From contig JALQUJ010000058.1 in assembly GCA_023263825.1 (NCBI GenBank), forward strand, positions 1-13,982: a DNA stretch of 13,982 nucleotides, given 5' to 3'. This DNA is from Porticoccus sp. Its GTDB lineage: Bacteria > Pseudomonadota > Gammaproteobacteria > Pseudomonadales > Porticoccaceae. The notes under the pieces were generated by a model. That model ran no database searches. It was given only the letters and a program-made list of their open reading frames with translations, and was not told where the DNA came from. This document shows positions 5,698 to 13,740 of the stretch, piece after piece. Every line of letters begins with the position of its first letter. Position 1 is the first letter of the stretch. Made by a program: the position numbers and the translations under genes.

Positions 5698-6757
5698 ATG
5701 AAGCTCTACGCAGCAATACCACCCCGATTAGGCAACAAACCAAAGCGGGAAAAGCGACAGCTAATAGAGGGGAAAATCCAAATACAATACTGGCCGGGCC
5801 TAACAAATCCTGGCTCGTTCTAAATACAAGCCCGACCACAACGCCGGCAAACACCCGGTACCCCATTGTAACCTCGCGCAATGGGCCAAAAATGAAAGAG
5901 ATAGCAATTAATACCAGACTGATAATCGTCAATGGCTGAAAGGCCTTATTCCAAAAGACCAATTCATATTTGGACGCATCCTGCCTCTGTTCTTTCAAAT
6001 AATTACTGTATTCATTCAGCCCTTTCATTGCCAGGGACTCTGGAGGCAGTACTATAAGATTTAATAATTCTGGGGATAACTTGGTATTCCAATCACGGGT
6101 AACAAAGGTCGTTACTTTTGTACGATCACCCAAAAAGTGGGTCACTGCACCCAGCTCTTCTACCCAGTGATCACCTTGAAAGGATGCCCGCCCGGCAAAG
6201 CTTGATTGTTGCAGTACATGTTGATCATCAAATTGATAACGAGTTACACCAAACAGTACACCTCCAGGGTAGACCGCATTGAAATGCATAAACTCATTAC
6301 CTTCTTTATTCCAAAAACCACTCACAGATTCTTGTGCTGTTTTACCGCCCTTCAACAGCATCCGGCGACTTTCCGCATATTGATCGGTATAAGGGACTAC
6401 ATATTCACCCAATAGCGACCCTAAAAGAATAAGGACTAAAATTGGTCTTAACACTAACCAAACAATTCGAAGAACAGACATCCCTGCAGCACGCATCACA
6501 ACCAATTCTGAATTATTGGCAAGTACTCCAAGGCCTATTAAACAGCCGATCAAAGATGACATGGGGAGGTGTTCATAAATCCGTGCCGGCAGCGTCAGAG
6601 CCACATAAATGACAACCTGCTTAAACGTGTAATCCTTTGTAATATCACCACGGCCATCGTTAATAGCTCCAATAGCATCAATGGCCACAATAATTAGCAA
6701 GACCAAAGCGATGGCACCCAACACCGATATTGAAATATACCGCGACAAATGTCTCAT
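5696..6757 (-). CDS. lptG: LptG, LPS export ABC transporter permease
   Basis: One of two membrane subunits of the LptB2FG complex, which extracts lipopolysaccharide from the inner membrane and passes it to LptC and the Lpt bridge. The product has 353 residues (E. coli LptG about 360). The N-terminus MRHLSRYISISVLGAIALVLL starts a block of three membrane segments (about 1-120), including the HLPMSSLIGCLIGLGVLANNSELVVMRAAGMS signature region (64-95). A periplasmic jellyroll domain (about 135-260) follows, then three further membrane segments (about 270-353) ending in VVLLRRAS. A GAGAAG ribosome site precedes the ATG. It follows lptF on the same strand by 40 bases, so the two are probably one transcript from the lptF promoter. 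Nothing unusual is seen in the protein. Confidence 0.93.
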   Translation of the reverse strand: MRHLSRYISISVLGAIALVLLIIVAIDAIGAINDGRGDITKDYTFKQVVIYVALTLPARIYEHLPMSSLIGCLIGLGVLANNSELVVMRAAGMSVLRIVWLVLRPILVLILLGSLLGEYVVPYTDQYAESRRMLLKGGKTAQESVSGFWNKEGNEFMHFNAVYPGGVLFGVTRYQFDDQHVLQQSSFAGRASFQGDHWVEELGAVTHFLGDRTKVTTFVTRDWNTKLSPELLNLIVLPPESLAMKGLNEYSNYLKEQRQDASKYELVFWNKAFQPLTIISLVLIAISFIFGPLREVTMGYRVFAGVVVGLVFRTSQDLLGPASIVFGFSPLLAVAFPALVCCLIGVVLLRRAS

Positions 6758-6797
6758 CTATATCTTCTCGGTAGGATAAACACTTCGAAAAGAGTCA

Positions 6798-7904
6798 TTA
6801 CTCAGCCACCAACACTTTGTTGTTCTTTAGCCGTTGCTTCAGCACTGGCAAATACAGTAAAGCTAGCGAAATAAATAAAAACACAGCATGCACCCACCAT
6901 AACCCCAAATCAGAGGAAATTTTTCCATCTTCTACAGCGCCTCGCGCTGCATTCAATATCACTAAATAAATCACATAAAGCAAAACCGCCGGTAACATTC
7001 GTGCAAAACGTCCTTTCCGCGGGTTTGTTTTACTAAGGGGAATAGCCAGCAATGTCACCACCAACACTAATATAGGTACAGAAAAACGCCATTGAAGTGC
7101 CGCTATATGCGCCTTTTTATCAGAGTTAAGCAGGTCGTTTGTTGTCAGTGTATCCGCCTTGGCTCGACGCCCACGTTTTTTAGGCTTGCTCAGGCGCTGA
7201 CCATATTCTTCAAAACGTGTAATTTGATAATCTGCCTGCCCAGGTATCCCTTGAATACGATAACCATTTTCCAAAATTAAATAACCTGGTTGCTTTGGAT
7301 CAGCCTTATGCTGACGCCCTTTTTCAGCAACAACCAACACAAGCTGTTTGCCATCCACTGCATCAGGGTTATTTTCGGCTAAAAATACATCGGTCATAAT
7401 GCCCTTGTCATCCACTTCTTCTGCATAGGTAACACCCCTGCCCCCTTGAAGTGGGTAAAAATGGCTACCGACCATACCATCTAATTCACCCCGCTCCTTT
7501 TGGGCGGTCAGAAGCGCCTCTGCCTTTCTTAGACCTGAGGGACCAACATCAAAGCTTAGCCATGCGACAAAGAGTGCCACTAAGACACTGGGAATCATTG
7601 TATAGGCCACCAGCCTTGCTTGACTCATGCCACAGGCAATCATAACTGTCATTTCGTTTTGCACATAAAAACGGCCATAGGCCAACAACACTCCAAGAAA
7701 AAATGCCAAGGGTAAAATTAACTCTAAAAAACCCGGAAGACGATAACCGATAACCGCAAGCAGAATACCCGCATCTAATTCCCCCGCCGCTGCCTGAGCA
7801 AGATATTTAACAAAACGGCCACTGAGGATCACCAACAACAATACCGTGCAAACAGCAAAGGTTGATGATAATAGATCACGAGCCAGGTAACGAAATATGA
7901 GCAA
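6798..7904 (-). CDS. lptF: LptF, LPS export ABC transporter permease
   Basis: Partner of LptG in the LptB2FG lipopolysaccharide extractor. The start is set at the TTG at 7904, giving a product that begins MLIFRYLARDLL. This matches the usual LptF N-terminus (LIFRYL-R-L) and has AGGAA a few bases upstream. A TTG at 7946 would add 14 residues but lacks a ribosome site. The length is then 368 residues, like E. coli LptF (366). Membrane segments lie at about 8-30, 42-75 and 88-110, with the FYVQNEMTVMIACGMS coupling region around 76-100. The periplasmic domain covers about 120-260 and contains a basic RRAKAD stretch late on. Three C-terminal segments follow, with SKTNPRKGRFARMLPAVL between the first two. 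It is the first gene of the lptF-lptG pair and divergent from pepA. Confidence 0.93.
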   Translation of the reverse strand: MLIFRYLARDLLSSTFAVCTVLLLVILSGRFVKYLAQAAAGELDAGILLAVIGYRLPGFLELILPLAFFLGVLLAYGRFYVQNEMTVMIACGMSQARLVAYTMIPSVLVALFVAWLSFDVGPSGLRKAEALLTAQKERGELDGMVGSHFYPLQGGRGVTYAEEVDDKGIMTDVFLAENNPDAVDGKQLVLVVAEKGRQHKADPKQPGYLILENGYRIQGIPGQADYQITRFEEYGQRLSKPKKRGRRAKADTLTTNDLLNSDKKAHIAALQWRFSVPILVLVVTLLAIPLSKTNPRKGRFARMLPAVLLYVIYLVILNAARGAVEDGKISSDLGLWWVHAVFLFISLALLYLPVLKQRLKNNKVLVAE

Positions 7905-7998
7905 TGAAAAATTCCTGTTATGCTTTGCAAAACTAGATGCAGACAATTATCCAGATTTATCTTGAGCTTGTCTTGTTAAGTCTTCGCCCTAAAGACAG

Positions 7999-8004
7999 AT
8001 TATA
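7999..8004 (-). promoter_or_regulatory. -10 box of a candidate lptFG promoter
   Basis: A perfect TATAAT on the minus strand (8004-7999) lies about 95 bases upstream of the lptF start in the divergent region shared with pepA. The -35 position carries only a weak TTAAG-type match. The start point would be near 7992. Confidence 0.45.
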
Positions 8005-8078
8005 TGGGCGCTCTTAAAACTTAACCATTTATTAGGTTCTTAAGAAAAATATTTATCAATTTAGCCATTGGAGAAACC

Positions 8079-9575
8079 ATGGAATTTACCGCTGTTGCTT
8101 GCAACCTTCTGACGAAAAAAACTGACTGCCTGGTCATTAGCTTAGGTTATCAAGTTACGGATAATATGCCTGAAAAATCAAGTGTCTTGGAAGCTATAGA
8201 CAATGCAACAAGTGGTTTGATCTCACGATTAATAAAAAGTGGCGACTTAAAACAAGAGCTTAACAGCTCCGTTTTAATTAACGAACCACAAGGCCTTGCG
8301 GCAGACAGATTGTTATTACTGGGAACAGGAAGCAAGACTTTAAACGAACAATCATTTGTGACTCTAGCCAAAAATATAGCCGGGCAGCTCACCAAGCAAC
8401 CTATCAAAACTGCCTGCATATCTCTTGCTGGCCTTGAAGTCGACTCACGGGATGACCATTGGCAGGCTCAACATCTTGCCAATCAGGTGGCTCAATCGGG
8501 TTACCTGTTCAACCCATTCAAAAGCAAAGAGAAAAAACCCACCACACTAAAACAAATTACATTAGCCTTACCATCACGCAAAGGGCTTGATAAATCAAAA
8601 ATACATCTAAATTTGGGAAATGCCATCGCTAATGGTGTGAATTTATCCCGTGAATTAGGCGATCTACCTGGAAATATTTGTACACCCTCCTATTTAGCAA
8701 ATCAGGCTAAAAAAATCGCTAAAAAGCACCCCAAACTTAGCTGTAAAGTGTTAGATGAAAAACAAATGAAAGCACTGGGCATGGGTTCTCTATTGTCTGT
8801 CACAGCAGGCACTGTACAACCGGCAAAGCTCATCGTGCTTGAATATAAACGTGGTAAGAAAAACGATAAACCAGTAGTCCTTGTTGGCAAAGGTGTCACC
8901 TTTGATTCAGGAGGCATTAGCCTCAAGCCCGGCGCAGCCATGGACGAAATGAAATACGATATGTGTGGCGCTGCCAGCGTACTGGGCACCTTCACGGCTC
9001 TTACTGAAGCTGATTTGCCCATAAACGTGGTGGGGATCATTCCGGCTGTTGAAAATATGCCTAGTGGTAAAGCCACAAAACCTGGGGATATTGTTAAAAG
9101 CATGTCTGGGCAGACCATTGAAATTCTCAACACCGACGCAGAAGGTCGACTCATTCTCTGTGACGCATTAACTTATGCAGGACGATACAAACCTAAAGCC
9201 GTTTTAGATATTGCTACTTTAACAGGTGCCTGTGTTATGGCACTTGGCAGCCATGCGACAGGGATGCTCAGCAATAATGATGAACTGGCCGCATCATTAG
9301 AAACCGCTGGCCAAATCAGTGCTGACAGAGTCTGGCGGCTACCACTTTGGAACGAATACGATAAACAGTTGAAGAGTAATTTTGCTGATATGGCAAACAT
9401 TGGTGGACGCCACGCAGGAACGATCACTGCCGCCTGCTTCCTCGGACGTTTTACCAAAGACTACCATTGGGCACATCTGGATATTGCAGGTACAGCCTGG
9501 AACAGCGGTGCCAACAAAGGGGCTACAGGTAGACCGGTTTCACTTTTAGTTCAGTTCTTGGTTGAACAGCTCTAA
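8079..9575 (+). CDS. pepA: Leucyl aminopeptidase PepA (M17)
   Basis: Hexameric, two-metal cytosolic aminopeptidase that removes N-terminal residues from peptides. In E. coli it is also a DNA-binding accessory factor for XerCD recombination and for carAB control. The product has 498 residues, close to the family norm. The start has GGAG six bases upstream. The N-terminal domain covers about 1-170 and the catalytic domain 190-498. Metal ligands are all present: K271 and D276 (VGKGVTFDSGG), D294 (MKYDMCGAA), D353 and E355 (NTDAEGRL). Catalytic K283 (SLKPG) and R357 are also present. Each is offset by one from E. coli numbering. It heads the conserved pepA-holC-valS order and is divergent from lptF. 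Whether it also serves in recombination or gene control here cannot be read from the sequence. Confidence 0.96.
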   Translation: MEFTAVACNLLTKKTDCLVISLGYQVTDNMPEKSSVLEAIDNATSGLISRLIKSGDLKQELNSSVLINEPQGLAADRLLLLGTGSKTLNEQSFVTLAKNIAGQLTKQPIKTACISLAGLEVDSRDDHWQAQHLANQVAQSGYLFNPFKSKEKKPTTLKQITLALPSRKGLDKSKIHLNLGNAIANGVNLSRELGDLPGNICTPSYLANQAKKIAKKHPKLSCKVLDEKQMKALGMGSLLSVTAGTVQPAKLIVLEYKRGKKNDKPVVLVGKGVTFDSGGISLKPGAAMDEMKYDMCGAASVLGTFTALTEADLPINVVGIIPAVENMPSGKATKPGDIVKSMSGQTIEILNTDAEGRLILCDALTYAGRYKPKAVLDIATLTGACVMALGSHATGMLSNNDELAASLETAGQISADRVWRLPLWNEYDKQLKSNFADMANIGGRHAGTITAACFLGRFTKDYHWAHLDIAGTAWNSGANKGATGRPVSLLVQFLVEQL

Positions 9576-9628
9576 CAACTTACATTGACAGCAGCTTACA
9601 TTAAACCAGTTCAGTGAATTGAATGGCC

Positions 9629-9653
9629 CTTAATTACATACTTCATAATTAAG
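9629..9653 (+). other. Hairpin in front of holC
   Basis: CTTAATTA (9629-9636) and TAATTAAG (9646-9653) form a perfect 8-bp stem with a 9-base loop, 14 bases before the preferred holC start. The stem takes up the alternative GTG (9653). There is no T tract. It may limit holC translation, act as a processing site between pepA and holC, or be a protein-binding palindrome. Confidence 0.4.
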
Positions 9654-9667
9654 TGACCTATAACGAA

Positions 9668-10096
9668 ATGACCCATATTAATTTTTACCGTATCAACGGC
9701 AACTTCGATGCAGCACTTAAACTCGCCTGTCAGTTAACTGAAAAGGCCTATCAACAGGGCTTGACCGTACTGCTGCATACACCAGAATCATCTATTTCAA
9801 AGCAATTAGATGAGCAGTTATGGCGTTATAATCCAAGTTCGTTCCTGCCCCACACCCAAGAAAACAATCCAAAAGAAGCCATATCAATCAGTCATCAAAA
9901 TGAACCGGGAGAGCATCACGGACTATTAATAAATCTTGCTAATAATACCCCTGATTGGTTTTCGCGCTTTGAGAAAGCCATAGAAATTGTTTACGATGAT
10001 CAGCAAACTATTGATCAAAAAAGGGATCAATATAGCTTCTATAAAAATCGTGGCTACCCGATCAAATACCATGATTTAACAAGCTCAGATAAATAA
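9668..10096 (+). CDS. holC: DNA polymerase III chi subunit HolC
   Basis: Chi links the clamp loader to single-strand binding protein (through the SSB tail) and works with psi (HolD) in the replisome. The ATG at 9668 is preferred because family members begin with a Met and a few residues before a conserved Phe-Tyr, seen here as MTHINFY; this gives 142 residues (E. coli chi 147). A GTG at 9653 in the same frame would add five. No clear Shine-Dalgarno precedes either. The fold is recognisable: strand TVLLHTPE (about 32-39), the region QLDEQLWRYNPSSFLPH (46-62), GLLINLANNTPDWFSRFEKAIEIVYDD (around 83-110), and the closing RDQYSFYKNRGYPIKYHDL typical of chi. It lies between pepA and the acidic gene before valS, the order found in many gammaproteobacteria. 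Confidence 0.88.
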   Translation: MTHINFYRINGNFDAALKLACQLTEKAYQQGLTVLLHTPESSISKQLDEQLWRYNPSSFLPHTQENNPKEAISISHQNEPGEHHGLLINLANNTPDWFSRFEKAIEIVYDDQQTIDQKRDQYSFYKNRGYPIKYHDLTSSDK

Positions 10097-10130
10097 ATGC
10101 TCGACATAGATATGTGACAAACCAATACAA

Positions 10131-10706
10131 ATGGCTCAAGACGAACGAGATAAAAAAGGCAAACTAATCAATGAGCTCGACTCATTGCGCTATACCTTGA
10201 ACAGCGGCCACGAATTCCAACAGGATATTCCAACACTTAACGAACCTCACCCGACACCCGACTCTGCACCATCAGAACAATGTGATTTGTTTAAGGATAG
10301 TGACGGTATTATTCATGACACTGATCTTGATGTTCCTATTCTGACGGATGCTTATGAAGAAAAAGAACTCGAAGTTGAACCTGATCATGCCAAAAGTACT
10401 ACCCCTTCCGAGTTAACTGACAGCTTCGAAGCCGCTGAATCAATTAACTTATCTGATCCTACAAATCTTGAAATACCACCGGAACCTTCACCCCTCTTTA
10501 CTGAGACATCACAATCCGAACCACAAACACCAGCCGATATAGAACAACTCAGTGATGAAACAGGCTCATCAGTCCTGGAACTGGAGCAGGTCCTGGATGA
10601 ACTAGTCGCTGAACAGTTGCCCAAACTTGAACAACAACTCCGCCAGAAGTTGCGTAATGAATTAGAGGCCGATATCAAAACAGATAAAGAAGTAGATAAA
10701 AGGTAG
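10131..10706 (+). CDS. Acidic low-complexity protein between holC and valS
   Basis: A 191-residue hypothetical protein, strongly acidic and rich in Pro, Ser, Thr and Glu, so most of it is probably disordered. Visible parts: a basic start (MAQDERDKKGKLINELDSLRYTL), a short motif DIPTLNE (32-38) recurring as DVPILTD (67-73), a long disordered acidic middle (75-140), and a predicted amphipathic helix at about 143-185 (LELEQVLDELVAEQLPKLEQ and onwards). There is no signal peptide or membrane segment. Proteins of this build, with an IPVLT-type motif and a helical end, sit at the same place in Pseudomonas relatives, from memory, usually as hypothetical proteins. It begins 34 bases after holC and is likely co-transcribed with it. 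The ribosome site is poor. One possibility is an adaptor with peptide motifs and a terminal oligomerising helix; the function is unknown. Confidence 0.78.
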   Translation: MAQDERDKKGKLINELDSLRYTLNSGHEFQQDIPTLNEPHPTPDSAPSEQCDLFKDSDGIIHDTDLDVPILTDAYEEKELEVEPDHAKSTTPSELTDSFEAAESINLSDPTNLEIPPEPSPLFTETSQSEPQTPADIEQLSDETGSSVLELEQVLDELVAEQLPKLEQQLRQKLRNELEADIKTDKEVDKR

Positions 10707-10763
10707 ATAAACATTGTCCCAAAGCCTTGAGTAGCACTCCATAATCCCATTGAAACAAGTCCG

Positions 10764-10792
10764 TCGACGAAACCAAGCCACCCCTTTATAAT
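10764..10792 (+). promoter_or_regulatory. Candidate sigma-70 promoter of valS
   Basis: TATAAT (10787-10792) is a perfect -10. TCGACG (10764-10769) matches four of six -35 positions with a 17-base spacer. The start would be near 10799, giving a leader of about 59 bases. This suggests valS has its own promoter besides any readthrough from pepA-holC. Confidence 0.55.
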
Positions 10793-10857
10793 TCCCGCCT
10801 TTATCAAGCCGCCCTATTTGAATTAGCAACTGCAAACACACAACCAAACGAGTAAAC

Positions 10858-13653
10858 ATGGAAAAGACCTACCACCCCCAAGACATTGAAAGCCAGTGGT
10901 ACCAAACCTGGGAAGAAAAAGGCTACTTTAAACCAGCCAATAATGATGCTGATCCCTACTGCATTATGATCCCCCCACCCAATGTCACAGGCAGCCTGCA
11001 TATGGGCCACGGCTTCCAGGAAGCCATTATGGATGGTCTGATTCGTTATCACCGCATGAAAGGGAATAACACCCTATGGCAGGTGGGGACTGATCACGCA
11101 GGCATTGCGACACAAATGGTGGTTGAGCGTTTGCTGGGCGCTGACGGTGTTTCCCGCCATGACCTTGGGCGTGAGAAATTTATTGAGAAAGTGTGGGAAT
11201 GGAAAGAAGAATCAGGTGGCACCATTACTCGCCAACTGCGTCGCCTCGGTGCATCACCCGACTGGTCCCGCGAACGCTTCACCATGGACGATGGTTTTTA
11301 TCAGGCAGTCCAGGAAGTCTTTATTCGATTACATAAAGATGGTCTGATCTACCGAGGCAAACGGTTAGTGAACTGGGACCCTAAATTACACACCGCTATT
11401 TCAGACCTGGAAGTTATTTCAGAAGAAGAAAAGGGTTATCTCTGGCACTTTAAATACCCCCTTACGGATGGTAGTGGCCACCTCACAGTTGCCACCACTC
11501 GCCCAGAAACCATGTTAGGTGATACCGCCGTTGCCGTTCACCCCGACGATGAGCGCTACCAAAGCCTGATTGGCAAAACCATTACTTTGCCTCTGGCCAA
11601 TCGGGAGATCCCGATTATTGCCGATGATTATGTAGATCGTGGGTTTGGTACCGGTTGTGTAAAAATCACTCCAGCCCATGACTTTAATGATTATGAAATG
11701 GGTCGGCGACACGATCTGCCCATGATCAATATTTTTAACGATGATGCTCAACTGAACAGTGAAGTACCGGAAGCCTATGTTGGTATGGATCGTTTTGATG
11801 CCCGCAAACAAGTTGTCGCCGATCTGGATAGCTTGGGACTTTTGGAAAAAGTAGATGATCACACCTTAAAAGTACCTCGCGGTGACCGCTCAGGTATGGT
11901 TATCGAACCTTATCTCACCAACCAGTGGTATGTAAAAGCTGCACCTCTGGCTGAAAAAGCTATTGCCGCCGTGGAAGGCGGAGACATAGAGTTTGTGCCG
12001 AAACAGTACGAAAATATGTATTTCTCCTGGATGCGTGATATTCAGGACTGGTGTATATCCCGACAACTCTGGTGGGGGCACCGAATTCCCGCCTGGTATG
12101 ACGATGAGGGCAATGTTTATGTTGGCCGCAACGAACAGGAAGTCCGCGAAAAAAATAATCTGGGCGACATCAATCTGAAGCAGGACGATGATGTTCTCGA
12201 TACTTGGTTTTCTTCTGGCCTTTGGACCTTCGGAACACTGGGCTGGCCTAATGCCGATAACGACCAGGATATTGCTGAATTGCTCAAAACTTTCCACCCC
12301 ACCAATGTGCTGGTAACAGGTTTCGACATTATTTTCTTCTGGGTTGCCCGGATGATTATGATGACCCTGTATTTTATGGATGAAGTGCCTTTTAAAACTG
12401 TTTATGTCCATGGCTTGGTTCGCGATAGTCATGGACAAAAGATGTCCAAATCCAAGGGCAATGTACTCGACCCTATCGATTTGATCGACGGCATTGAACT
12501 CGAACCATTGGTGGCAAAACGCACTGCCGGGATGATGGTTCCCCACCTGCGGGAAAAAATTGAAAAACAAACCCGCAAGGAATTCCCCGATGGTATAGAA
12601 GCCTATGGTACCGATGCCCTGCGCTATACCTATTATTCTCTAGCCTCCACAGGTCGTGATATCAACTTTGATGTGGGCCGTATCGAAGGATTTCGCAACT
12701 TCTGTAACAAGATTTGGAATGCCGCTCGCTATGTGCTGATGAATTGTGAAGGTCAAGATTGTGGGCAAAACGATAAGGAGGGTAATGAGAATTATGAATT
12801 ATCTCTTGCTGATCGCTGGATTATCAGCCGCTTACAACAAGCAGAAGCTGCTGTTGCAGAAGCCATTGCCAACTACCGTTTTGACTTAGCATCTCAAGCC
12901 ATTTATGAGTTTGTCTGGAATGAATACTGCGATTGGTACTTGGAACTTTCCAAACCCGTCCTATGGGATGAAAATGCCAGCCCAGCGCTGCAAAAAGGCA
13001 CTCGCCGCACATTAATTCGGGTGCTGGAAACCACCCTGCGCATGGCACACCCGCTGATGCCATTTATCACCGAAGAGATCTGGCAACAGGTTAAAACCTT
13101 AGCGGGTGCCCAAGATGACACAATCATGCTGCAACCCTACCCAGAAGCAGATGCCAGCAAGGTTGATGAACAGGCCACTAATGATATTGAATGGCTCAAA
13201 AATGTCATTATTGGTATCCGCAATATCCGTGGTGAGATGAATATCTCTCCAGGAAAAATGCTTCCTGTTTATTTCAATAATGGATCGTCTCAGGATAAAC
13301 AGCGCCTGGAAAATAATCAGCAATTTCTGTCCAAATTAGCCAAACTGGATTCCGTTACTTGGCTTAACCAAGATGAAGAAGCGCCCATGTCCGCCACGGC
13401 ATTAGTCGGCGACATGGAAATTCTTGTTCCAATGGCAGGACTAATCGATAAAGATGCCGAGCTTTCTCGACTCAATAAAGAAGCCGAAAAATTACAAAAA
13501 GAATTGATGAAAGTTAAAGGTAAACTCAACAACGAAAAATTTATCAGCAAGGCTCCCGAAGAAGTTGTAGCAAAAGAAAAATCCAGACTGGAAGAAATGG
13601 AAACTACTCTAAGCAAGCTGAATCAACAACAACAAACAATAACCGAACTGTAA
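10858..13653 (+). CDS. valS: Valyl-tRNA synthetase
   Basis: Class I aminoacyl-tRNA synthetase charging tRNA-Val and editing threonyl-tRNA-Val. The product has 931 residues (E. coli 951). The Rossmann-fold HIGH motif is HMGH at 48-51 (PPPNVTGSLHMGH). The CP1 editing domain includes TTRPET (213-218) and the KITPAHDFND block (269-278). The second half of the catalytic site has DVLDTWFSSGLWTFGTLGWP and FDIIFFWVARMIMM, and KMSKS is at 528-532. The insert AKRTAGMMVPHLREK after it is typical of bacterial ValRS. The anticodon-binding domain follows (about 650-800), and the last 65 residues form the coiled-coil arm (DAELSRLNKEAEKLQKEL and onwards) that contacts the tRNA elbow. The gene is complete. 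It is the last gene of the pepA-holC-valS run and may also be read from the promoter just upstream. The ribosome site is weak (ACGAG). Confidence 0.97.
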   Translation: MEKTYHPQDIESQWYQTWEEKGYFKPANNDADPYCIMIPPPNVTGSLHMGHGFQEAIMDGLIRYHRMKGNNTLWQVGTDHAGIATQMVVERLLGADGVSRHDLGREKFIEKVWEWKEESGGTITRQLRRLGASPDWSRERFTMDDGFYQAVQEVFIRLHKDGLIYRGKRLVNWDPKLHTAISDLEVISEEEKGYLWHFKYPLTDGSGHLTVATTRPETMLGDTAVAVHPDDERYQSLIGKTITLPLANREIPIIADDYVDRGFGTGCVKITPAHDFNDYEMGRRHDLPMINIFNDDAQLNSEVPEAYVGMDRFDARKQVVADLDSLGLLEKVDDHTLKVPRGDRSGMVIEPYLTNQWYVKAAPLAEKAIAAVEGGDIEFVPKQYENMYFSWMRDIQDWCISRQLWWGHRIPAWYDDEGNVYVGRNEQEVREKNNLGDINLKQDDDVLDTWFSSGLWTFGTLGWPNADNDQDIAELLKTFHPTNVLVTGFDIIFFWVARMIMMTLYFMDEVPFKTVYVHGLVRDSHGQKMSKSKGNVLDPIDLIDGIELEPLVAKRTAGMMVPHLREKIEKQTRKEFPDGIEAYGTDALRYTYYSLASTGRDINFDVGRIEGFRNFCNKIWNAARYVLMNCEGQDCGQNDKEGNENYELSLADRWIISRLQQAEAAVAEAIANYRFDLASQAIYEFVWNEYCDWYLELSKPVLWDENASPALQKGTRRTLIRVLETTLRMAHPLMPFITEEIWQQVKTLAGAQDDTIMLQPYPEADASKVDEQATNDIEWLKNVIIGIRNIRGEMNISPGKMLPVYFNNGSSQDKQRLENNQQFLSKLAKLDSVTWLNQDEEAPMSATALVGDMEILVPMAGLIDKDAELSRLNKEAEKLQKELMKVKGKLNNEKFISKAPEEVVAKEKSRLEEMETTLSKLNQQQQTITEL

Positions 13654-13692
13654 ATGTAGCAAGGGCTTTCTAGAGTGCCCACTAACAGTTAC

Positions 13693-13740
13693 GACAAGAA
13701 ATGTATTTAAATGCCAATTGGCTAAAATACATTTCTTGTC
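13693..13740. terminator. 16-bp perfect inverted repeat between valS and the GGDEF gene
   Basis: GACAAGAAATGTATTT (13693-13708) is the exact reverse complement of 13725-13740, with a 16-base centre holding the palindrome GCCAATTGGC (13713-13722). The right arm touches the stop codon of the convergent GGDEF gene. The position suits a bidirectional terminator, and the arms give A-rich and T-rich flanks, but there is no clean T tract beyond either arm. A protein-binding site is the alternative. Confidence 0.6.

Noticed and set aside
8702..9154. A 150-codon frame antisense to pepA
   Set aside because: It is opposite the catalytic core of pepA and its translation shows no family features.
10793..10857. 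A T-box or other riboswitch in the valS leader
   Set aside because: The leader is only about 60 bases, with no T-box sequence or strong stems, and T-boxes are essentially a feature of Gram-positive bacteria.
11890..12570. A 226-codon frame antisense to valS
   Set aside because: It lies wholly opposite the strongly conserved valS reading frame, has no ribosome site or recognisable domain, and is explained by the codon pattern of valS.
13665..13682. GGGC/GCCC stem just after valS as a terminator
   Set aside because: The stem is only four pairs around a 10-base loop and no T tract follows; the 16-bp repeat downstream is a better candidate.
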